Assembly (NCBI RefSeq): GCF_032854445.1
Contig: NC_088307.1
Span: forward strand, 15,886,017-15,950,016
DNA: 64,000 bases
Direction of reading: 5' to 3'
Origin: Liolophura sinensis
Lineage: Eukaryota; Mollusca; Polyplacophora; Chitonida; Chitonidae
Shown: piece by piece, positions 1-13,600 of the stretch
How the letters are laid out: each line of letters starts with the position of its first letter
Position numbering within the stretch: the first letter of the stretch is position 1
Notes under the pieces: generated by a model
Databases searched by the model: none
What the model was told of the DNA's origin: nothing
The model's input: the letters and a program-made list of their open reading frames with translations, nothing else
Made by a program: the position numbers and the translations under genes

Positions 1-640
1 TAGTCTTTGGCCTTCACTGTCAAAAAAGGCTACTCGTTGTCCTTCACTGCCACATTAAGGTTACTCTTTGTCCTTCATCATCACAAGAAGGTAAGTCGTT
101 GTCCTTCAACGTCACAATAAGGTTACTCGTTTGCCCTTCACTGTCACAAGAAGGTTACACGTTGTCCGTCACTGTCAAAGAATGTTACTCGTTGTCCTTC
201 ACTGTCACATGAAGGCTACTCTTTGTTCTTTACTGTCAAAAGAAGGTTACTCGTTGTCCTCCAATGTCACATGAAGGTTACTCGTTGTCCTTCACTGCCA
301 TATGAAGGTTTCTCGTTTGTCCTTCAGTATCAGATGAAGGTTAATTTAAGAAGGGTACTCTTTGTCCTTCACAGTCAAAAAAGGTTATTGGTTGTTCGTC
401 GCTGTAACATTAGGGTTAGTCTTTGGCCTTCACTGTCAAAAAAGGTTACTCTTTGTCCTTCAAAGTCACGAGAAGGTTACTCTTTGTCATTCAAAGTCAC
501 GAGAAGGTTACTCTTTGTCCTTCACAGTCACAAGAAGGTTAATCTTTGTCCTTCAGTGTCGCACAGAGAAAGCTACCCTTGTGCGTCAGGGGAAAGATTA
601 CCCGTTCTTCAGTGTAAAAAGTAGAAGGTACGCTTTGTTC
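1..640. repeat. Minisatellite, about 31-bp unit
   Basis: About twenty degenerate copies of a unit like TCACAAGAAGGTTACTCGTT plus GTCCTTCACTG. The array continues to the left window edge. Open frames through it are repeat artefacts. Confidence 0.85.
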
Positions 641-959
641 TTCATTTTATATGGTATGAACCGACCCCCGGATATCACAACGTGCATATAACTACGTTTC
701 GTTCCTCTTTTTATGTCAAGGTTTAATATTGTTATATCTAAATCTAAGACTTGTCCATGTTACATGAAGATGTTTGAGAGCGATAAAATACACTCTAACA
801 ATCACGGGAACACGAGTCTCCACAACACAGAGATACACTCCACTAAATCCTACCAATATATATAGGAAGGACCAGGTTCCGGCTTCAAGAGCAGCGTGTA
901 ATGAGAGGAAGTGGGAAAACATACAGGAATTGACAGTCATCCAGGTTATAAGGGGCAGA

Positions 960-1094
960 GGCCACTTTCACAAAGATGTCGTACTTGTACGATATCGCAC
1001 ATATAGGACAATGGTACGTTAACAGTGACGTACAAAATATCGTACGAGAAATGTACGATATATAAATGTCGTACGCCACTTTGTGGAAGTGGCC
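960..1094. mobile_element. MITE-like inverted-repeat element
   Basis: Terminal inverted repeats of about 24 bp begin GGCCACTTTCACAAAG at 960 and end with the near-complement CTTTGTGGAAGTGGCC at 1094. The 135-bp interior is AT-rich with several GTACGATAT and CGTAC words and no coding capacity. No clear target duplication was found. Confidence 0.6.
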
Positions 1095-1452
1095 CAAGTT
1101 ATGAGAGGCATACAAACTTACTGAATCATAACACCATTACTACACAAGTAAACATTTTCACATTTCTGTTGTTTGAAATTAAATGGCTTTAATCTTTATT
1201 TCATCCATTTTTTATTTAGGTAAACTAGATCAGCCATATACTAGGGTACTAGATCCATACTAGATTAAGTAATACTGGTAAGAAAACACCACACTCTACC
1301 CCCTTAATAACATGAACAGAGCACGAAAGGTCAAAGTTCGAAAAAGACACTCATTTAATAGTTTATTCAAACAAGCAGGCGCGTGTAGGCGTAGGTCTAC
1401 TCCGCGAACTGCACACGGTCTATACCGTATGGATTCCAAAAGGCAACTCGTT

Positions 1453-1544
1453 ATTTGGCCTCCAACTATAATGCTGACCGACGTCGTATAGGTGAAATAT
1501 TTTTGAATACGGCGTAAAACATCCATCAAATAAATAAATAAATG
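1453..1544 (+). mobile_element. SINE family 1, tail fragment
   Basis: It matches the 3' part of the tRNA-derived SINE seen in full at 59823-60094: ATAATGCTGACCG, then GAATACGGCGTAAAAC and an AAATAAAT tail. It is diverged, so an old copy. Confidence 0.75.
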
Positions 1545-1581
1545 AATTTAAAGCGATCAAGGAGAATGAGGATATGCTTAC

Positions 1582-1675
1582 CGACACAGGCACCGCGATC
1601 AATGGCTTCCCACAACAACAGCCACGTGGTACATCCTCACCCATCATCACCTGGTCTTTGTCTTTCTTGTGACGC
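1582..1675 (-). CDS. First cytoplasmic exon of the giant cadherin
   Basis: This 94-bp exon completes the split Thr codon and encodes TRHKKDKDQVMMGEDVPRGC followed by CCGKPLIAVPVS. The basic stretch after the helix follows the positive-inside rule. Three adjacent cysteines are possible palmitoylation sites (inference). No catenin-binding motif is visible in these 32 residues. It ends at phase 0 at donor GTAAGC, so more tail follows. I could not recognise the next exon in 1-1581, and it may lie outside the window. Confidence 0.75.
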
Positions 1676-4600
1676 CTACAACAACAACAACAAGTTCCAT
1701 TAGTTCACAATGGTCAATTTTATGTGTGTTTGAATATTTTAATGTATTTATACGCATTTATTTCCTTATTTATTTAACTATAGATAGTTATGGCCTTACT
1801 ATGTGATTGATTATCGCAAATACTTTGCCACATTACAGGCTACTTGTAATATGTGTAAAGAAATCTGAACTATGAGGTAGCATTGAACCGTCATGGCGAC
1901 AGGGGATGTACGAACCCATTTGGGTGAGTAATGCTTTCACTTCCTTTAATCTTATGGTTTGGTTAAGTTTATTTGTGCAACAGTTCTGCGCTGATTTGTG
2001 TAGCAGTTTACGTCTACGTAACAGTATTTAGCTGATGTGTGTAACAGTACTCCGCTGGTTTAAGTACATAAAACAACACTTAAGTGATTTGTGTAACAGT
2101 ACTACGCTAATTTACGTTAAGTTTATTTGTGCAACAGTTCTGCGCTGATTTGTGTAGCAGTACTGCGCCAATTTACCTCTACGTAACCGTACTTAACTGA
2201 TTTGCGTAACAGTATTCCGCAGGTTTACGTTCATGAAAAAGTACTTGAATAACAGTACTCCACTGATATGAGTAACAGTACTGAGTTGATTTGTGTAACA
2301 TTGTTCAGATAAATAGAGAAACAGTACTCACGTTTTCCACCAGATGATGTGTACTACAACCAGTATTATAATGAGGAGAGCGATGGCACAGATGACAGAT
2401 ATCGCAATGACTCCTACAAATACAACAACAGTTGCATTATCCGACGACAGAATAATTTAACCATACGCTTCGATTCCATTAATCAAAATAAATCCGCAAA
2501 TATGGAAAAATGAGAAAATATGGGAACAAGACAGTCACGCTCCTAAAACTCGGATCAAAGTTGGGCTTTGTCACAGGAGTACACCGAGGAGGGCATTTCT
2601 TTCTTTCTTTCTTTATCTGAAATTCATTTATGCGATAAATGTGAGGCATTTATTAAAAGACAAAAATGTTTACCTTTGTCGTCCAGGTATGGGTCATCGA
2701 CAAACGTTACCAGCAGATTGACAACCCTGTGGAACATAAAAAAAGCAGGTTTCTACGTTAGTGTGAATGCCGTATAGTAAATCAACTTACATGACTTAAC
2801 ACAAATAAATCGATTGCAGTTATTAGCAATTTTTGGCAAAATTCACATAATGCAATGAGTGCCATAAATCAATGATTTTTTTTACAAGAAAATTGCTTTA
2901 CTCAGTTTCGCTGTGAATATAAAGCAAATATAGCTGTTGTTATCTCTGCAGGAGTATGAACGGAACAGAGCAGATATAGCCGTGATAACCTCTACAGAAG
3001 TAGGGACAGAATACAGCAGATATAGCTGTGGTTATCTGTACGGAAGTGTGGGCAGAATACAGCAGATATAGCTGTAGTTATCTACACAGAAGTGTGAGCA
3101 GAATACAGCAGATATAGCTATGGTTATCTCTAAAGAAGTATGGACAGAATACAGCAGATATAGCTATGGTTATCTCCACAGAAGTATGGACAGAATGCAG
3201 CAGATATAACTGTGGTTACCTCTACAGACGTATGGACAGAATGCAGCAGATATAGCTATGGTTACCTCTACAGGTACATTGCTGTGCAAACGATATTTTT
3301 CAACTGGAAACTGTGGACCCTTATAGTTTTCCGCATTCACCTAAAGATTGGCCTTTATCAAGGGACACATTTTACTTAATTCTGATTGATTCCCCCGCCT
3401 TACGGTGCCCCTTAAGAGTTCTGTTGGTAAAGCCTGAATAATTTCTTGTCACAAAGATGAAAGTCATGGCCTTAAAAATATCAATTTAAGGCCTTTACCT
3501 GCTTCCGATTAATTTATTTGATTGGATTACGCCGTACTCAAGAATGTTTCACTTCTACGACGGCAGCCAGCATTATGGTGGAAGGAAACCGGACAGACCT
3601 TCCCACGTACGGCCGGAATGGAAGTCAGCATGAGCTGGACTTGAACTCACAGCGACCGCATTGGTGAGAAGGTCCTGGGTCATTACGCTGCGCTAGCGCG
3701 CTAACCAAATGAGCCAAGGAGGCCCCCACCTGCTTTTAAAAGCACTTCTTTAGGCGAAAGTTTAGCTGAAATACATAATTCCTACTTGTGAAGTCTATAT
3801 GTCATGTAATCCTACTTCTGAAGTATATCTTCCATCATTCGATAGTGAAACTTTTTCGCCTGTAATCCTCACAAAAACGTTTTCGCATGTAATCCTACTT
3901 GTGAAGTCTATCTGTCATCTTTCGTTAGTGTAAGTTTTATGCATGCAATCCTACTTGTGAGTCTATCTGTCATCTTTCGTTAGTGTAAGTTTTTCGCATG
4001 TAATCCTACTTGTGAAGTCTATCTGTCATCATTCGTAAGGGTAAGTTTTTCGCATGTAATCCTACTTGTGAGTCTATCTGTCATCTTTCGTTAGTGTAAG
4101 TTTTTCGCATGTAATCCTACTTGTGAAGTCTATCTGTCATCATTCGTAAGGGTAAGTTTTTCGCATGTAATCCTACTCGTGAAGTCTATCTTACATGCTT
4201 TCCTTGGAGCCCTCCATGTTGACAGCACGGATCTTGAAGTTGTACGTCTCCTTCTCTGGCGGTGGCATGTTCGACAGGATGACCTCGCCCCCCTCTGTGA
4301 CAGCGAACACGGATAGAGTCTAGGGGAGAAAAATTTAAATAAATGTCATCTACAGGTATGTTTTTACCAAATTACTGTAAGCTTCTCCGTATACACATGC
4401 GAAGCATTAAATCACACGTTAGACATTCAACGGCGTCAGCTTACTTCATCGTCTTTATTTGTTTGTTTTAACTATGGGCTTGGAACCTGAACTGTGTTTA
4501 TTGATCGACTGGCATGAAATTCGTCATCCTTCGCCTTGGTGGGATGAACTCATGCACAGTCGGAAAAAATTATCACACCGAGAAGCAGGAAATGAAAAAT

Positions 4601-7600
4601 GCAAATATATAACACTAACGAATGTGACTCACATGATTATCTGCATCAATTGAGTAGTTGGCGCCCAATTTCCCTGTAAATTTCTCTGTTACAAACACAG
4701 TGTCGGATATCTTAACCCGATCGCGATTTACGAAAATCTTTTCGGTGAAGACAACTGTAACAGAATACGACAACACATGCAGTAAATAATGGAATCTTTG
4801 CCTGTTAATACAAAAAAAAACACGAAACGTGATGTAGTACTGGAATTGAAATTACATGTTAGCTTGCTAAAGTTAATACCTTTATGGTGATTAGCACTTT
4901 CCCCTCTACATTTAACCTGACTACAGTGATGATTAACATGTTCCCCTCTACACTTAACCTGACTACAGAGATGATTAGCATGTTCCCTACACTTAACCCA
5001 GTGGTGATTAGCATGTTCCCTTCTTCACTTAACCTGAATACAGTGATGATTAGCATGTTCCCCTCTACACTTAACCTGACTACAGTGATGATTAGCATGT
5101 TCACCTCGACTATTAACCTGACTATAGTGATGATTAACATGTTCCTTCTACACTTAACCTGACTACCGTGATGATTAGCACGTTCACCTCGACTATTAAC
5201 CTGACTTTAGTGATAATTAGCATGTTCCCCTCTACACTCAACCTGACTAAAGTGAAGATTAACATGTTCCCCTCTACACTTAACCTGACTACAGTGATGA
5301 TTAGCATGTTCCCCTCTACACTTAACCTGACTACTGTGATGATTAGCATGTTAACTACACTTAACCTGGATACTGTAATGATTAGCATGTTCCCCTCTAC
5401 TTTCAACATGACTACAGTGATGGTTAGCATGTTCCCCTCTACACTTAACCTGACCACTGTAAGTATTAGCTCAGTTTCCTTCAGACTTAACCTGACCACT
5501 GTGATTATTAGCTCAGTTTCCTTCAGACTTAACCTGACCACTGTGAAAATTAGCTCAGTTTCCTTCAGACTTAACCTGACTACTGTGAGTATTAGCTCAG
5601 TTTCCTTCAGACTTAACCTGACCACTGTGATTATTAGCTTAGTTTCCTTCACACTTAACCTGACCACTGTGAGTATTAGCTCAGTTTACTTCACACTTGA
5701 CCTGACCACTGTGATTATTAACTCAGTTTCCTTCAGACTTAACCTGACCACTGTGAAAATTAGCTCAGTTTCCTTCAGACTTAACCTAGCCACTGTGAGT
5801 ATTAGCTCAGTTTCCTTCACACTTAACCTGACCACTGTGAAAATTAGCTCAGTTTCCTTCAGACTTAACCTGGCCACTGTGGGTATTAGCTCAGTTTCCT
5901 TCACACTTAACCTGACCACTGTGAGTATTAGCTCAGTTTCCTTCACACTTCATGGTCTGATTTACATTTTGCTTGACCACTGTAATACAAGTGAAATATT
6001 TCTTTTCATTGAGCAAAACGCTCAAAAAAAAACTGAACACTAAATACACAGATGAGCATTAATAAGGAACACTGTTAGAATCTGTGATTTGCTCGGTCCA
6101 TCAGCTCGGAATCCAGCTTCCCTATCTTGGTAATCTTGTTATCGTTGCACCAACGAAATACTAAATATAATACGATGCATATATAAATGAAAACTGCAGT
6201 GAGAGATTTGACCAATGGTACAGGTGACAGTCTTACCTTCATCGACTCTAGGTTCACTTGTAGAATTGCCAAGTGCCAGTAGATACACGGTAACCTGAAG
6301 CTGACTGGTTAGATCCGGTTTGTCCCGGTTAAAGGCGGTCACTGTGATCTGCAAATTGACACAAGATATTCATAATCTCCACAGTTTTCATTTCAAGCAA
6401 TCAGGACTAGAAGTCTTTTATTTAATCTCAAAAATCTGGACCAAAATTCACACTGACAGCAGCTGTAAACTTATCTTTAAAATACTTAAATGGGCTTCAT
6501 TTCTTTTTGTCACCACAGGATCGATGAATGAAATACAGCCGGGTTGGCTTGAAGCCAGAATCATTAATTCCTCCGTCTCCATTACCCACACTATATGTTT
6601 GTATTTCACACTTTTTACAAGGTCATTTATTTGATTTATTTTTTACGACGTACTCAAGAATATTATACGACGGGGGAAACCCACGACCATCCGCAGGCTG
6701 TTTGCAGACCTTCCCACGTACGACCGGAGAGGAAGCCAGCATGAGCTGGACTTGAACTCACAGCGACCGCATTGATGAGAGACTCCTGGGTCAAGCTGGG
6801 CTAGCGCGCTAACTAACTGAGCCACGGAGGCACCTACAAGGTCATAGATATCCATGCCTAATTCACTTTACTACCGTACAGGCCAAACTGCCAAAGGTGT
6901 ACGAAAGCGTTGTGTGATCCGAGCAAGTGTCTTGTATGATATATCATGCATTACCACTGTCCACTTGTAATCCTGGTTCCTCACACAGTTCGAACAGCCG
7001 AGTCGGGTGGTCAGTGTGGCAGTGTTTGAGTCCAGATTAAAGTAGTGACTGGCCCCTTCGGACAGCCGGTAGCCGATCTGAGGGTTGAGGTCAGCGTCAC
7101 GAGCCTGAGGCAGATTGTGAACAATCCCCGCAGTAAAGTTCTGCAAATAAGCATACACAACATATAATTACATTAATTAAATTGCAATTAATACTCCCTG
7201 AATCGTTTTTATTTACCTACTTCTGCTTCAGCCATGGTTTCCCTGGGTGTATAAGTTGCTACCACCATGACCATTGGAATAAAACCCTAATTTTCACGGT
7301 AGGTAAGCTGACAAGAGGCTATCTTTCACCAGTTTCATGTGACAATTTGTCAACTATCATATTACCGTTGCTATTCTGGTTTTCTTTTCAATGCTGAAGT
7401 CTGCTATAATGACGATTTTTTAGTTCAACGGTGATTGCTTGGCGAAATGTCCACATAACAGACTGTCAACCGGGAAAAAGTTTTGTGTAAGCATCACAGC
7501 AATTTCATTAAATTCTAAAAACAATTACTTATACAAAGTATAAACTAATGTTGCTTAAAGGAGAAGAAAATTTAAATATCAATCAAATACAACTGAAAAG

Positions 7601-10600
7601 ATTATGCATTTCCTCGCTGGTGCATGCCACAAAAAATTCTATTGTGTACCTCAAGTTGATGAAACATAAATAAAGTCATCGCCAAAATCCGCTGTGGGCG
7701 ACTCCATTTTGCCTAAGAACTAGTCCTGAAGTCTTCTGTGTTAGGAGGAGAACTGTCGTCGGAAATCGTCGAAGTGCAGTTCGTACATTTCCGGTAGAAC
7801 TCTTCTTCTCAGAAGGTAGCGAACAGTACAATTCGTTGTCAGTTCGGGAAACCGGAATGCTGGACGTCGCTTCCGAGTTTACATGAACCAGCCGGCAGGT
7901 TTAACGACTCTCATTGGCTGAGAGGCAACACACCCCCAGCATAAATTACAGGGTGTTAAAGATGGAGGACGCGATAGACTGAGCTTTGCCGTTTTCAGGC
8001 TTTACGTGTATGAAAAATCAAAAAATCGCAAAATTATGCAGCAGTCACCACCAGATAGAAAAAATGTGCTCTTTTCAGCCTATACTTTCATGTTTTTAAA
8101 TTTTCTTCTCCTTTAACAGATAAGATAAATAGTCAGTGGTCCTGAAAATGCACACATGTCTGGACAACTGTGTCTTAATTCGATGTGGCATGAAGACTAC
8201 TTTACCTGCATCATTCGTATTTCCGCCACGTTGGGATCGAAATGCGGAGCGTTGTCGTTGATGTCGTTGACCCGAATGAGCACTGTGGCAGAGGATGATC
8301 TCCTTGGAGGCGGATTGCCGCTATCTACCGCAACGACAATCAGCTTAATAGTGTCATTGCTCAGGCGCTCCCGATCAATGCTTCGTACCAGTGTAATCGC
8401 CCCTGACTCCGAATTTATTTCGAAATGATCTGTTGATCAAAACATGTGATTTATTAATAATTTAACACACGTACACCAACATGTATAGTTTCGGTAAACT
8501 AGTTTGAGTTTTTATCAAAATTGTGGTAGCATGCCTAAATCCGTACCTAAATCCTGCAACTTGCTTTCCACTAATTTGACATTATTTGACAACTACGATC
8601 CCTTCAGTTAGCCAGGTAGCTGATACAGCCCTCGTCCTGAAGCCGCATCCAACCTAGAGCTGGATTCGAGGGGGCCTCCGTGGCTCAGTTGGTTAGCGCG
8701 CTAGCGCAGCGTAATGACCCAGGAGTCTCTCACCAATGCGGTCGCTGTGAGTTCAAGTCCCAGCTCATGCTGGCTTCCTCTCCAGTCGTACGTGGGAAGG
8801 TCTGCAAGCAATCGGGACCATATACTTGGAAATAATGCGCATTTCCAGGAGTTGCGCCCTTTCTTACTTAACTTTTTTATTGATTGTTTATTATACTCAA
8901 GAAATTTTCACTTGGATAGTATGGTGAACTTTATGGATGCAGGAAACTGGAGCAAAGGGCTACATGAGTGTCGTTGGTCGGTACTGAAGGCTGACACTAA
9001 AAAAATATGCTGTTCATTTAAACAGTATGTTATCTGAATGATGTTAGAATCTATTCATTTATAACATAATAGTGTGGTATATTTAACATAATGTCCTGTT
9101 AGTTTAATGCAATGTCTATGTTAAATTAATAGAATATGTGTACTATATAGTTTGCTGCAACAACAGCATACATTCTATCATCACTCAGGGTTTCTTTGGA
9201 CTTTTCCCCCTTTTTTAGAGTAACCACTCGTCAGCATTTGGTATCACACCGTCATTTACCTGAATAGTTAGAGGCCTGCAAGAAATAGTTGACAGGCTCT
9301 CTGGGGAGGTCCTCGTCTTCAGCCTGTACGGTGAGGACCGGAACAGTAGGGCTGATCGTCTCCTCATCCACGCTAGCCTCGTACTGGTCTCTGGTGAACC
9401 GGGGTGTGTGCTCGTTCATTGCTAACACGTTTACCTGGACGTAAAAAAAGTTTACTTATTCACTTATCTTATTTGTTTGTTACTTAACGGATTTTTCCCA
9501 TGTACAATATCGGTCAGCCTTATAAGTGAAGGAAACCCGAGTGCCGAACTTTTGGCACATTAGTGACGAACTTTGCCATGTGTGACGTACATATATGCAC
9601 AAGTGGTCTAAACGAAACTTAGACTGCGTACACGACCACACGAGCGCCGTCGACCGCAAATGCCCCTACGATTAATGAGAGCAGAGGTAACTACAAATTC
9701 CCTGACTAAGGCTGGAATTAAACCTTTATCTTGTGTGTCCTGGCGATTGAAAGATCAGCGACTTTAACCACTCGGCCATGACCAAGCTCCTCGTGGAGAA
9801 GAACAGTGATACGAATTCACACATAAAAGCATATCTAGAGGCAGAGCCGATCGCTTTCAGTTTCGGTGCTTATCAACATGGTCAATTCAACAACCATTTA
9901 AGAGGGGTAAACCATATATAATCTTGGCATACACATCCATATAAAATCTCGATCATTGCAACATGGCAGCGAACATCATACGCCACTTTCTTATATAAAT
10001 TTTAAAAAGGCCACCTCGTTCATTATACAGGGATTTAGATAGGCCAATGGTAGCATTTTCAAAGAACCGAAAAGCATCCACTGTTAATTCTTAACATTGT
10101 AGTTTTCAATCAGTCCTTAATAATAAGGCGACAAATGACCTTGCCCAATTCAGATTTAGCTAGCTTTATTCGCTGCAGCCTTAAGTCAGGAAGTTTGTCG
10201 GGTAATTTGCAAAGGGCGGTGGTTGTATTCCTGCTCGGCACTGTTGCCTCCATGCGTGATAAAACCTTACCATGCGTGAACAATTCTGGAGTTCACAGTA
10301 AAACCAAAATCAAACAAATAAATACGAAAACTTCAACGCTTTACCGCTCATGTGTGGAACGATTCCACTCCACTTGTCCGGGCTACACGGATTTTTACCA
10401 ATTTTTCATCAGAAACGATAAGGTGTTGAAAAATGAAATGAAGATCAAACTCTTACCAGCAGTTGAGTTGTACTGGTTTTCTCGGAATCGCTAGCCCTGA
10501 CGCGTAATGACACAATGCTTCCTCCTCTTGTAGCTATTATATCTGCTCTGTCGATTGTTTTGGCAACGGTGATGTTCCCTGTGTTGGTGTCAATTCTAAA

Positions 10601-13600
10601 GTAAGGGTTCGGTGTCTCCAGGTCATAAGTGATCAGAGTGCCGGGATCGGCATCCCTCGCCGTTACCTTGACGACAAACTTCCCAACAGGGTCCCTATCA
10701 TACACCGTTGCTTTGTAGCTGTCATCAAAGACAGGATCATTGTCATTAACATTTGTTACGTCGATGCAAACGACAGTCGATGCTGATCTCGCGGGAGTTC
10801 CTCGGTCTCGTGCGACCACCTGTATACAGATTCTAGTTCCGGATGAACTCTCGTAATCAGGGGGAGTGATGACGTAAATTTGTCCGTCTCCGTCGATTCC
10901 GAAATGAGTTGAGTTTGTGATGGTGTAATCGACTTTACCGCTATCTCCCCAATCAGGGTCCGACGCGGATACTGTGAAGACCACTGTACCACTCTCAGAG
11001 TTCTCAGTCACGTTAGTGAAGTACTCAGGCTTGGAAAACGTGGGTCGAATTTATTGGGAACCTTGGCATCAGCGCAAGATGGTAACGCTGAAATACAGAC
11101 AAGGCGTCAAATGTGCCATATAATTCAATAATAAACATAACTGATTTAATTTCGTATTATTTGATATTCTGAGATATTTAATTCTGACGTATTTAACATT
11201 CTTAGTAATGTTTAGAGGGTACACGTCTTTGTATTTTACCCTGAGAAATAATATGTACCATAGCCTAAACACTAGAAAGTGCCTCACGCATTACGCTAGC
11301 TTTTTAAATGATAACAATAACGATAGTTCGATAGAACGACAGCTCTGAGCAGTTAGATTAAGAAGGTACAAGAAAACGACTTTCCACGGTATGGTCTACA
11401 GAACGCCAACATGGTGCCAAGGGTCAACCAGCTGTGAACTCGACGCCAGAATACGGTCACAAAAGTCCGAATTCAGAGGGTATATATGATCTCCGTCATA
11501 AACTTACTTGGGCTGTCGATCTTATCTGTCGTCGCCGTGGTCAGCATAGTTACCCTAATCTGAAGACTTGCCCGGACGTTCGGTTTGTCCGGGTTGTTTG
11601 CCCACACTGTCACCTGAAAATATTCAGATTCAAAAATACAAATTTATTTCTGAAATTTGTATAGGCTATAAAATACAAATATTTGTGGTTTTGCCACGTG
11701 ACTTTATGCTTGCAGTTTGATATCCAGCATACCCTTAAGAAATTCCTGCTATTGAATAAGGCCGAAGTGTTCTAAAAATGCAATTCAGTTTTACATCCAG
11801 CCTTTGCCATTTACAATGTCATCTTGACTTTCTTAAGCACCAAGGTCTCTGGCTTACACTTGTCTGTTTAAAATGTCCACGAAACACAGGAATGTACACC
11901 ATAATGAAAGGGAATGTACAACACAGTGGTAGGAAATGTACACCACAATGTAAGGCAATGTACACCACAACGTAAGGAAAAGTACATCACAATGTAAGGG
12001 AATGTACGCCATTATGGTAGGAAATGTACACCACAATGTTAGGGAATATACACCATTATGGTAGGAAATGTACACCGTAATGTAAGGAAAAGTACACCAT
12101 AATGGTAGGAAATGTACACCTCAGTGTAAAGAAATGTACACCACAATGTAAAAAAAATGTACACCACAACGGAAAAAATGTGAACCACAATGTAAGGAAA
12201 TGTACACCGCAATGGAAAAAAAACTGTGCATCACGGTAAGTAATCACGTGAGTAAATAACAACGTAAGTTACCTCTCCATAATAGCAGTCTTGTATTTTG
12301 ACACAGCTCTGTCCACAGTCTTCGCGTACCCTTAGCTGGCCAGTGTTTGGGTCCACCTCAAACCAAGGGTCGGCGGGATCTAGAGTGTAGACGATAGTGC
12401 TGTCTGCGTCGGGGTCATTGGCAGTGGGAATGTTGTATGTGTCACCTCTGCTGAAATTCTGTGGGGAGAAGTAAGATAACTCAATAACCAATATATGATT
12501 AGCATGACGCCTAAACTGAAATGCCACGAAATAAAGGGAAAAAAGCAAAAAAGTTAGGTATCACGATCATTGATGAGAGTTTCATTTATGGTCGACTAGG
12601 AAAACACAAAGTGAATACGTAATTTGGGTAGATTTTGCTGCACCGCCATAAGCATTTGCGCACCTTGGATGGTACATGTAGCACCGAAAGTTGATCAACG
12701 CTATATATAATAGCGATAAGACAATGTAAGACATCGTATAACATGCAAAGTATACGCTACCTGGTACAGCTGTAGGTCGTAAATAGAAGGGTCGAAAATG
12801 GGAGCGTTGTCATTGACATCAGTGACAGTAATCCTAACAGTGGCGGTTGCTGAGCGGTAGGGAGGGGGGACGGCCACTGTCCTTAGCCTCGACCACAATG
12901 TCCACTATTCCGTCACCGCCCAAACTCTCCCGATCTATCGCGCGGTGCAGACGAATAACTCCAGTTGAGGAATCAATAGAGACAAGACCTGAAAGAAAGG
13001 AACAGTGTTAGGAGCCTTCCATGAGAAAGGTGCAAAAACACCTCAAAACTGAAAAATTCCTCTAAGATCGATGAATCTCGATGTGACCTCCCCAAAGTGG
13101 TAGAGAAAATCGATCGGCGGCTCAGAACGAGATAGACAGTTTTCGGTGTTAAGTTTGTCTTAGTGATACGTTTCAGGCTGTCTTAGTTCAGACGTTGTAG
13201 TTACACGGTAGTTACACCCTTTCAGCCTTTCTTGCCTTGCTGTGAACCGCAAACGCCTTTGTTTTCTTGTCGAGGTCGTGTGTTCTAATATTACTAATTA
13301 TATATATTACAGTGTGTACTGAGCGATTGGTTCTCGTCAAACTCACTTGTAACGTTCACAATACGGTAGGTTACGATCTCATTTATGCTGTCCCTGTCAG
13401 TGGCCGTCACGGTTATCAGCGGATCCACCACAGTTTCCTCTATCACAGTCACTGGGAACACTTCCTGGCCAAACTCTGGAGCAAAATCATTTTTCTTCAC
13501 AACTGTCACCTGTTCAAACAGACAACGAAAGGCATGTGAATTTTCCTCAACAGATTTATCGTTGGAAATCATGTAATCTATAGGCAACAATACAGCGGAG

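Larger units (their letters stand above)
1..1581. other. Region 3' of the last recognised exon
   Basis: It contains the 31-bp minisatellite, an inverted-repeat element at 960-1094 and a SINE tail at 1453-1544. I see no coding exon that fits phase 0 after the exon at 1582, so the rest of the tail and the 3' UTR are either beyond the left edge or unrecognised. Confidence 0.5.

Noticed and set aside
5168-6043. 291-codon plus-strand open frame, the longest in the window
   Set aside because: It is the translation of the 42-bp minisatellite in an intron of the minus-strand gene. The 14-residue repetition (LNLTTVSISSVSFT) follows from the DNA period, and the opposite strand is open too.
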